A stretch of DNA of 64,000 nt. It comes from an uncultured Steroidobacter sp. (lineage in GTDB: Bacteria > Pseudomonadota > Gammaproteobacteria > Steroidobacterales > Steroidobacteraceae). The translations under genes and the position numbers were made by a program. This document shows positions 8,927 to 15,633 of this stretch, piece by piece. The notes beneath the pieces are model-generated. The model saw nothing but the letters and a program-made list of their open reading frames with translations. It ran no database searches and was not told the origin of the DNA. Position 1 is the stretch's first letter. The number at the start of each line of letters is the position of its first letter. Location: NCBI RefSeq assembly GCF_937958065.1, contig NZ_CALFXI010000033.1, forward strand, positions 1-64,000, given 5' to 3'.

Positions 8927-9507
8927 CGGCCGAAGTCGAACAGTTCCGTCAAATCGACGCAGACCGCCAGCGACGGCACGAGCAGCGGTCCGGGCACCTG
9001 CAGCGACGTTTGTTCGACGAACGCTCCGCCGTGCGGCGCACCGAAGCAATCGAGTGTCCTGACGCCGATATCGATCAACCACGCGTCGCGCACACCATAA
9101 GCCGCATACAACGGCATCTTGACTTCCCGATCATAGAGCCAGCTGCTGTCGCTCACCTCGATGACCAGCAGAATATCGCGCGCGGTCGGATGCGCCTGGC
9201 TGTATTGATCGGGCCGCGGCCGGAGCAACATCAGATCGGGCTGCGGCTCGGAGTGACTACTCAGCCGCAGCGGCGATTGTTCGAACACCCAGGCCCGATC
9301 GCCGACCGCCTTCGCCAGCTGCCGATGCAACCAGGAGACCGTGGCCGCGTGCCGACATCCTATCGGAGGCATATCGCAGATCTCTCCTTCGATCAGCTCC
9401 GTGCGCGCATCCGGCGCGAGCAAGCCAACTTCGGCCATGCGGTAGTACTGCTCGACCGAAAAACGGTACGGAATGTGGTTCCTGTCGCTGATTGGGTTGG
9501 TAGCCAT
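8911..9507 (-). CDS. Uma2-family protein (DUF820, predicted PD-(D/E)XK nuclease fold)
   Basis: A 198-residue protein of the family common in cyanobacteria and found sporadically elsewhere. Visible family features are TELIEGEICDMPPIG near residue 40, the core QPDLMLL, and LLVIEVSDSS, which together match the E...PD...ExS pattern of the restriction-endonuclease-like fold. Whether these proteins cut DNA in vivo is unknown. It is a single gene, converging on the TonB receptor and overlapping it by 16 bases, with no toxin-antitoxin or restriction partner beside it. Confidence 0.88.
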   Translation of the reverse strand: MATNPISDRNHIPYRFSVEQYYRMAEVGLLAPDARTELIEGEICDMPPIGCRHAATVSWLHRQLAKAVGDRAWVFEQSPLRLSSHSEPQPDLMLLRPRPDQYSQAHPTARDILLVIEVSDSSWLYDREVKMPLYAAYGVRDAWLIDIGVRTLDCFGAPHGGAFVEQTSLQVPGPLLVPSLAVCVDLTELFDFGRYSVS

Positions 9508-9634
9508 GTCGCAAGAGACCTTAACAGCATCACCACGTGCGAAATGACGTGAAGCTCAGCGGGATTCGGCCCGAAAATCAACAAAAATTTCGACCTGGAT
9601 GAGGTAGGAGATCATTTTTGTTCCGTGGGATTTC

Positions 9635-9668
9635 CCGCGCGTTTGCGCGCGGAAAGTCGCGCGCAAAC
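9635..9668. repeat. Overlapping GC-rich inverted repeats
   Basis: CCGCGCG (9635-9641) pairs with CGCGCGG (9646-9652) across TTTG, and GTTTGCGCGC (9641-9650) pairs perfectly with GCGCGCAAAC (9659-9668). The two share bases and exclude each other. They sit between the Uma2-family gene and the terminator of the DUF1501-like gene, and may be an extragenic palindromic element. Confidence 0.6.
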
Positions 9669-9694
9669 AAAAAGGCCCGGCGCGAGCCGGGCCT
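9664..9694 (-). terminator. Intrinsic terminator of the DUF1501-like gene
   Basis: AGGCCCGGC (9673-9681) and GCCGGGCCT (9686-9694) form a 9-bp stem with a GCGA loop; on the minus strand it is followed by TTTTTGTTT. It ends the leftward operon of the envelope locus. Confidence 0.85.
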
Positions 9695-9718
9695 GAAGTC
9701 GACAGCGCGAAAAAAGAA

Positions 9719-11308
9719 TCAGACCGGACCGGTGACGATGGGATTGAAGGCGATCAGGCCGTCGAGCGAGGCTCCGGTGCCCAGGGCGCGGCCGAACACG
9801 TCGTTGAACAGGTTCTGTTCGCCGTGCAGGGCCATGTAGTTCAGGATCACCGTCTGCACCAGCAGATTCACGTTGTTCGCAGCCGGGCTGCTGCTGGTCA
9901 CCACGTCGCCGGCGGCGCTGTAGTAGCCAATCTGCTGATGACGGGCTGCTGCCGCGGTGCCCTCGCCGATCAGCGTCGGCCGTCCCATCGGGCTGTACAC
10001 CAGAAAGAACGACGCCGCGGTCTGCTGATTGTCGCCGGTCCATTGGCCTTTGCCGCGACCTCCCACCGAGTCGTCGATCATGCCGTTCGAGGACAGCGAA
10101 CCGTCGCTGAAGACATAGATCATCACGGGCTTGCCGACCAGCGCCGCGTATTCCAGACAAGCGCCGATGCAACGGCCGGCACGCAGATCGCGAGCCTCGC
10201 CGGTGGCGCGCTCGCCAGTGTGATAATCGAAGCCGCCCATGGTGATGGTGCCCGCACCGGCGTTCCCGTCGATGACCAGCTTCATGACTGCAGCGGTCTT
10301 CTGGAATTCGCCGTCGCCGCCGAAGTTGGCACCGCCAAACAAACCTTGAATGCGCGGATCCAGCGAGGGATTCAGCGATGCCGGATTGCTGAAGGTCTCC
10401 ACCGTGTCGGCGGTCTTGAGGTAGGCGCACTGGAACTGTTTCTTCACAGCGGTGTCGGTCGCGCCGAGGCGGGTGTCGACGTGCGCGAGTTTGCGCCCGC
10501 TGAGCTTGTACATGGTCTCGAGCGTCTGCACGGTATCGCTGACACTCAGTATGGTCGCCACTTCGCCGGTATCGACCAGGCCGGTCACGTCGCTGACGCG
10601 ATCGATCTTGGTGGGACGGTTGGCCGGATCGATCAGCGCCGCGGGCGCCATGGAGTTGCCGCCCGATTCGGAGTTCTGCGAGCCGATCAACGTCAGCAGC
10701 TGACCTTTGGCGCCCTCGCCGCCGGGGCCCGCCATGGCGATGCCATACATCGGGTTGTGAGGATTGTTGCTGGTGTCATTCTCGGAACGCGCGGCGATGA
10801 CCGCGCCGTTTACCATGGCACGCGTGGTCGGCGAAGTTTTCTCCAGCATGCCGCGCAGGAACGCGCTGTCGGAATGAAAAGCCAGACCGAATTCGGTATT
10901 GACGAAGTTGGTGGTGGAATTGTTCGGCAGCATGTTGCCCGGCAGGCCCAGCTTGGAATAGCCCTGGGTGCTCAGGAAATCCATCTGGCCGCCCTGCTGG
11001 CCCACCAGCACGTTCGAGCCGGCGATATTCGCACCCCCGGCGAGATCGAAACAGATGAAAGGAATCTTGCCGCGGCCATCGGTGATGTTGCACGCAGCCC
11101 GATCCACCGTCTCCAGCGTGCCGGTCAACGCCGAAGCGCGCCGTGGCGCCAGCATGCTCATCGCGCCGGGCACCAGCACGGTAGCTGCACCAGTCGTGAA
11201 ACCCTGCGCCAGGAAATCGCGACGGGTCACCGGCTTCTTGTGCGACTCGTGCTTCAACGGCGCGTCCAGGCCGAGGGCACGCTTGCGGTTCGATTTGATG
11301 ATCAACAT
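9719..11308 (-). CDS. DUF1501-like protein exported by the Tat pathway
   Basis: A 529-residue protein with a twin-arginine signal (RRDFLAQG near residue 29, followed by a hydrophobic stretch to about residue 60), indicating export in folded form, often with a cofactor. The mature part resembles the DUF1501/alkaline-phosphatase-like family: FDLAGGANIAG near the start, GGFDYHTGERATGEAR in the middle and PVMIYVFSDGS after it. In other bacteria DUF1501 proteins accompany cytochrome-like proteins with DUF1588/1592 domains, which matches the two genes upstream. The ribosome site AAGGGG lies immediately after the upstream stop, with a 12-base gap, so it is the last gene of a three-gene operon. Reaction unknown. 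Some databases label similar proteins GspF, which I think is misleading. Confidence 0.7.
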   Translation of the reverse strand: MLIIKSNRKRALGLDAPLKHESHKKPVTRRDFLAQGFTTGAATVLVPGAMSMLAPRRASALTGTLETVDRAACNITDGRGKIPFICFDLAGGANIAGSNVLVGQQGGQMDFLSTQGYSKLGLPGNMLPNNSTTNFVNTEFGLAFHSDSAFLRGMLEKTSPTTRAMVNGAVIAARSENDTSNNPHNPMYGIAMAGPGGEGAKGQLLTLIGSQNSESGGNSMAPAALIDPANRPTKIDRVSDVTGLVDTGEVATILSVSDTVQTLETMYKLSGRKLAHVDTRLGATDTAVKKQFQCAYLKTADTVETFSNPASLNPSLDPRIQGLFGGANFGGDGEFQKTAAVMKLVIDGNAGAGTITMGGFDYHTGERATGEARDLRAGRCIGACLEYAALVGKPVMIYVFSDGSLSSNGMIDDSVGGRGKGQWTGDNQQTAASFFLVYSPMGRPTLIGEGTAAAARHQQIGYYSAAGDVVTSSSPAANNVNLLVQTVILNYMALHGEQNLFNDVFGRALGTGASLDGLIAFNPIVTGPV

Positions 11309-11320
11309 GCGGATGGCCCC

Positions 11321-13924
11321 TTACTGAACCAGAGTCGCGGCATTACCGAGCGCGGCACCGCAAGCAGCCTTGATGACTTCCACGGTGCGATTGACGTTGG
11401 TCTGCGGATTGATCGTGCCGCAAGCGCGGTTCCTGGTCGCCGGCGGAATCACCACGGCCGGCAGGTTCGGATTGCACAGCGACTCGATGAGATCGCCCAT
11501 GTCGGTGCGGAACTCGGTGAGATCCGGCTGCGAGATGGCCGAGCCGATCATGTTTGCGTGCAGCTTGTCGATGACCGCCAGGCCGTTCGCATTGACGGCG
11601 CTGTAGTCGGCCTCGGTGAGCGGCGAGGAGTAGTTGACACCCGAGCCCGAGAAGAACACATCGCGCAGGCTCGGCGTATCCATCATCACGTTGCAGTACT
11701 GCAGCGCCAGCTGCGCCAGCGAAGTCTGGTGCGACGATAGATAACCCTGCAGATCGTTCACCGCCGGCAGCGACTGACGCACGCTCGCATAGGTGGCCTT
11801 CACCTTCTCATTGTTCTGCGGCACGCCAGTGATCGTCGACATGGTCGCGTTGATGGCATCGAACAGCTTCACGCCGATGTCCGAGCTCGGCTCCGCCAGC
11901 ACCGGTGTCGGTGTGACGCCTGCGGTGTACTGGCTACAGGCATTCGTTTCCGTGCCGAGCGCATCGAAGCACAGGAAGAACTGATCCAGTTCCGGGCCGC
12001 GCTCCCGCGGAATGATGGTGCCCACCGAGGACAGCAGCTGACCGGTGGCAGCCGAGTACATCTCGTCCCTGATGGTGGTATCCAGCAATCGATAAGCCTG
12101 GCCGACCTGGGCCTCGGCGCCGTTCAAACCGATGCGCATGCCCTTCAGGTGAATGCTGCCCGGCATGGCGGTCGGATCGAGGCTGATGAACTTCGGATTG
12201 GTGAACAGATAGCCGTACGAGTCGTACTCCGTGGCCTCGAACAGGATGTACGCCCTCGGCACGTTGATGATGTGCGAGACGCCGAACAGCAGGAAGAATT
12301 TCTGGCCGACGCCGGCATCGAAGTTCTGCTTGATCTGCTGCAGGGTCAGCGCGCGGTTGTAGACGGCCGCCAGCCGGATGATTCCCTGCCACTGACGATT
12401 GCCGCTCGCCTCGTTGCCCAGGAACAGGGCGAAGCTGTTGTCCCACGACTCGATCGTGCCGCCGCCCGAACCGTCCACGTCGCCGGTGAACTGACCGTTG
12501 ACGTAGATGCGCCGTCCGTTGACCGGATCGAAGGTCACGACCACGTGTTGTAACGACGCTTGCAGGACTTCGTTGTCGGGATCGGTCGACAGCCTGGGAG
12601 CGCCATCGGCATTGGTGGCCGAGCTGCGGGCTGCGAACTCGTAGTTATACATCTGTTGTCCGAGCGTGAAGTTCCGCGCCGTCGCGCTGCCGGAGTAGCT
12701 CACGATGCGAGCGTCTTCCTGCGTGACATTGCCGGGCACGACCCACGCTTCGATGGTGTACTCGCCGGTGGCGGTGATTCTGTCGTAGAACTTGCGGCTC
12801 GGCGCACCGAAAGTCTTGGCGCGGCCGTTGCGGATGTTGATGCCGTAGCCACCGACCCACTCCACGCCGGGTGCTGGCGACAATTCCAGGTCCGCCGCGG
12901 GCGGCACACCGCTGGTGTCGTATGCGATGGTGCCGTTGCCGGTCTTGAATTCATACAAGGCGATGATGTTCCTTTCGTAACGGCTGCCGCCGCTCGCGAT
13001 GGTGCCGTTGTAGAGCGTCAGCGCTTTACTGAGCGTGCCGGGCGGTGTCGGATCGGTCGGGATGGCACTGGCCAGCGCCTGGATGCGGGTCAGCAGCAGC
13101 GCGGCGTCGGCTTTGCAATTGGCGGACCAGCAGTTGTGACTTTCCGCGTCCAGCCGGACCACGAACCGGGACTGCTCCGGCCGGTTCAGATTGATCTTTG
13201 ACTGCGACGCCTGATACGCCTCGAGGTACTCGTCGGACGTGAGAATGTTCGGAGCACTGCGATCGCCGGCCGCGAAGAACGGCGACTGCGCCGTCGCGGA
13301 GTCCGGCTGATGGCACTTCGAGCAATGCTCATCGAGCAGGTCATACACTGGCTTGAACGCCGCCGGCGGCAGCGCCGGGAAACGTTTGCTCGCACCCGGA
13401 TCGACCGGCTGTGGCTCGACCAGCTGGATCTGCTTCACACTGGTGTCGTCGGAGCCGAGCCAGTTGGCGATATAGGTCGTAAGAACGTCCGCACACGCGC
13501 CGGGATCGGCGAGCCAGCAGTTGTGCCCCCCTGCCACTTTGGTGACGAAGCGCGACAGCCCGGGATTCTCGGGATCCACGAGATTGATCGCTTGCTGGTA
13601 CGCCTGGTTCACGTCGTCGGAGCGAGCGAACGTCGGTGCCTGACCGTCGGCGTTATGGCAGCCGCCGCAACGATCGGCGCCGCGGATATAGGTCCAGAAC
13701 TCGTTTTGAAACGCCTGGACTTTGTCGTTCGCCGCGGGCGCGCCGTTGTAGCCGGCATCGGTCGGGGGCGCTCCCGGCGACGGATTCGGTTCGGTGCTCG
13801 AGCCGCCGCTACAACCAGCCAGGGTCAATGCGCCGAGCGCGGCCAGCGCCGCGAAGCGGGCCAGTTTCGCAGCCCTGATGACGTGATGAGCGCGCATTTG
13901 TTGCTTCATGCTTCTGATGCTCAT
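11321..13924 (-). CDS. Lipoprotein with two cytochrome c-like modules and a LamG domain
   Basis: An 867-residue envelope protein. The N-terminal hydrophobic stretch ends in a lipobox, LTLAGC (Cys about 38). Two haem-binding motifs follow, CGGCH (about residue 86) and CSKCH (about residue 201); each is followed by SRFV and then HNCW, so the region 70-290 is an internal duplication. A LamG/concanavalin-like domain (about 315-530; YEFKTGNG, YTIEAWV, IYVNGQFTG) suggests carbohydrate or protein binding. The remaining 300 residues are unrecognised. The start at 13924 is chosen over the longer frame to 13951 because GGTGA lies just upstream and the longer frame would overlap the gene before it. Middle gene of the leftward operon; probably a surface electron-transfer or sensing component. 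Confidence 0.8.
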   Translation of the reverse strand: MSIRSMKQQMRAHHVIRAAKLARFAALAALGALTLAGCSGGSSTEPNPSPGAPPTDAGYNGAPAANDKVQAFQNEFWTYIRGADRCGGCHNADGQAPTFARSDDVNQAYQQAINLVDPENPGLSRFVTKVAGGHNCWLADPGACADVLTTYIANWLGSDDTSVKQIQLVEPQPVDPGASKRFPALPPAAFKPVYDLLDEHCSKCHQPDSATAQSPFFAAGDRSAPNILTSDEYLEAYQASQSKINLNRPEQSRFVVRLDAESHNCWSANCKADAALLLTRIQALASAIPTDPTPPGTLSKALTLYNGTIASGGSRYERNIIALYEFKTGNGTIAYDTSGVPPAADLELSPAPGVEWVGGYGINIRNGRAKTFGAPSRKFYDRITATGEYTIEAWVVPGNVTQEDARIVSYSGSATARNFTLGQQMYNYEFAARSSATNADGAPRLSTDPDNEVLQASLQHVVVTFDPVNGRRIYVNGQFTGDVDGSGGGTIESWDNSFALFLGNEASGNRQWQGIIRLAAVYNRALTLQQIKQNFDAGVGQKFFLLFGVSHIINVPRAYILFEATEYDSYGYLFTNPKFISLDPTAMPGSIHLKGMRIGLNGAEAQVGQAYRLLDTTIRDEMYSAATGQLLSSVGTIIPRERGPELDQFFLCFDALGTETNACSQYTAGVTPTPVLAEPSSDIGVKLFDAINATMSTITGVPQNNEKVKATYASVRQSLPAVNDLQGYLSSHQTSLAQLALQYCNVMMDTPSLRDVFFSGSGVNYSSPLTEADYSAVNANGLAVIDKLHANMIGSAISQPDLTEFRTDMGDLIESLCNPNLPAVVIPPATRNRACGTINPQTNVNRTVEVIKAACGAALGNAATLVQ

Positions 13925-13937
13925 GGGATCACCGCGC

Positions 13938-15155
13938 CTACTGGCCAGCACACTGCGCAGCGACCTGCGCGAACACCCGGCGCATGCTGCCGTTGCTCTG
14001 GAAGTTGGTACCGATGCTTTTTACGGCGTCGTACTCGACCTGGGTGGACGGCGAGCGGAAACAAATCTTGCGATATGCCTTTTCCGCCTGGCATTGCGCG
14101 AACGCACCGCTGTAAGCCAGCTCCTGACCCAGGCTCTTGGCGCCGTTGCCGCTGCCCGGCAGGCTCGGCGACCAGCCCAGCACGCCGGCATCGTTACGGC
14201 CTGGCAGACGCATGCGGTTTTCCCACGCGTCGTTCGGCGTGACATAGCCGGGCTTGAAGTTATCGGAGTTGATCAGGTACTTCGGCTGCACCTGGCCGGG
14301 CGTGTACACCAGCCGGCCGAGGGTCTCGTCGAAGTCGTAATACGCGAAGGCCTGCGCCATCGAGTCCATGACCGCATGGCAGCCGAGACAGTTGTTGTTG
14401 AACACACTGCTGTCGCCGCCGGGGCTGCGAGTCACGTCCTGACGAATGCGATCCGGCGGGCGCGAGGTGTCGTGCACCTGCTCCAGGTCGCGGCACATGT
14501 GATTCAGCAAGGTGAAGCGGAACATCGCGCGGTTCGTGCCGTCGATGAAGAACGCTTCGGCGCCCGCACGAGAAGTAATGACGCCCGCGGTCGCCGCCGG
14601 GGGCAGACCGTTCAGTGAAGACTGCGTGGTGCGCGTCAGGCCGCGCAGATCGACGCTGTTGCTTTCCAGCGCTTCGTAATGTGCATTACTGGTCGGAGAA
14701 TACGCCGGAACCCCGGAGCCACTGCCGATGTAGACCACGTCCTCGAACAGCACCTGGCGGAAATCCGCGTCGTCTTTCACCAGCCCGATCACGGTGGCCG
14801 TGTAGTCGTTCAGCGGTGCGAACACCGATTGGTCGCGATTGGTCCACGGTGAAGCAAAGTTCTTCAGCGTGACGGAATAAAAGTTCTTCGAGTGGTCCTG
14901 CGCCGGGTTGATGATGAACGCCGCGGTCGCCTCGAGCTCCGCGATCGAGCCGCCGCCGACCATGTCTTCGAGCCTGCTCAGCAACGACTCTGACGGTGGC
15001 GTCCCCGTCAGCCGCTCGTACATGCGCCGGGCCTGGGCGCGCCCGGCCGGGGTCGCGACGGCCTGTTGCCCTGACGCAAAGGCCAGTAATGCCACTGCCA
15101 GCGCGGCTGCTTTCGCGAGCGGCGACCTTCCATTGCTTCGTTTCATGTTGCTCAT
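13938..15155 (-). CDS. DUF1588/DUF1585-like secreted protein with one haem-binding motif
   Basis: A protein of about 405 residues with a Sec signal peptide (AAALAVALLAFASGQQAVA). It contains one CxxCH motif, NNNCLGCHAVMDSMAQAF (Cys 256), which matches the CxxCH..MDP..GALE.FD pattern of DUF1588-type proteins seen beside DUF1501 genes. The C-terminal segment has two further cysteines (AQCQAEKAYRKICF). Three closely spaced start codons are possible (15164, 15155, 15146); 15155 is chosen because GGGA lies 9 bases before it. First gene of the leftward operon, 13 bases ahead of the LamG lipoprotein. A good promoter lies 100 bases upstream. Function unknown; a periplasmic c-type cytochrome is inferred. 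Confidence 0.72.
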   Translation of the reverse strand: MSNMKRSNGRSPLAKAAALAVALLAFASGQQAVATPAGRAQARRMYERLTGTPPSESLLSRLEDMVGGGSIAELEATAAFIINPAQDHSKNFYSVTLKNFASPWTNRDQSVFAPLNDYTATVIGLVKDDADFRQVLFEDVVYIGSGSGVPAYSPTSNAHYEALESNSVDLRGLTRTTQSSLNGLPPAATAGVITSRAGAEAFFIDGTNRAMFRFTLLNHMCRDLEQVHDTSRPPDRIRQDVTRSPGGDSSVFNNNCLGCHAVMDSMAQAFAYYDFDETLGRLVYTPGQVQPKYLINSDNFKPGYVTPNDAWENRMRLPGRNDAGVLGWSPSLPGSGNGAKSLGQELAYSGAFAQCQAEKAYRKICFRSPSTQVEYDAVKSIGTNFQSNGSMRRVFAQVAAQCAGQ

Positions 15156-15633
15156 GCAGCTCATTCCCACGGCCGGTGATCCACCTTCGGCGGACTCCGG
15201 TAAACTCTTGAGGGCTACCCGCGCTGTTGCCACAAAGTCGGTTGTCCTCCGACTTGCGAGCGGACTATACGGTCGAGTTTTCAGCCAGTTAACTGTCTCA
15301 ATCGACACACGTCGCGCGCCGGAGACAGTGCCGGGCGGTTCGCGCGCGCGTGTAGTCTGGCCGCGACGATACGCAATCCGCCGTCGCACCCGTCATTGAT
15401 ATCGACGAGATCACGGTTGGAATGTGAGGTGCTTCACGCAATGCCCGGAAGCCCGGTGGGGCGGGCCGAAGAATCAGGGAATATCGCGTCCGCTTGTGAC
15501 TCGCTTAACGGATCGCGAAATATGTCGCGTCGAAGATGGCGCCCCCGAAGCGGCGACTCCCCGCACCGATACCTGACGAATACCTGGCACACAAGATTGT
15601 TGGTCGATGCGAAATCTTCGGAGTAACGCTTCC
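15156..15633. other. 478-bp divergent intergenic region of the envelope locus
   Basis: No gene is supported here. It must hold the promoters of both operons. Seen in it: a promoter for the leftward operon (15264-15292), a perfect 10-bp palindrome CAGTTAACTG (15286-15295) that overlaps that promoter's -35, and an 11-bp-period direct repeat of ATACCTG (15569-15575 and 15580-15586), 48-65 bases before the rightward start. I found no convincing sigma-70 promoter for the rightward operon. Confidence 0.6.
15264..15292 (-). promoter_or_regulatory. Sigma-70-type promoter of the leftward envelope operon
   Basis: On the minus strand TTAACT (15287-15292) is followed after 17 bases by TATAGT (15264-15269). 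The expected transcript start is near 15257, giving a leader of about 100 bases. The palindrome CAGTTAACTG covers the -35 and could be an operator. Confidence 0.45.

Noticed and set aside
8911..9507. Uma2-family gene as part of a defence island
   Set aside because: It is a lone gene with no restriction, toxin or phage-related neighbour.
9824..11740. A 638-codon open frame on the plus strand
   Set aside because: It is antisense to the DUF1501-like gene, whose signal peptide, ribosome site and terminator are clear. The reading is low in normal hydrophobic pattern and rich in His, Arg and Ala, typical of a GC-rich shadow frame.
15585..15600. Sigma-54-like element TGGCAC before the HzsA-related gene
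   Set aside because: The -12 part reads TTGT rather than TTGC and the GG-to-GC distance is off by one.
15396..15626. A 76-codon open frame in the divergent envelope region
   Set aside because: Arg/Ser-rich with no motif or ribosome site, and it occupies the expected control region.
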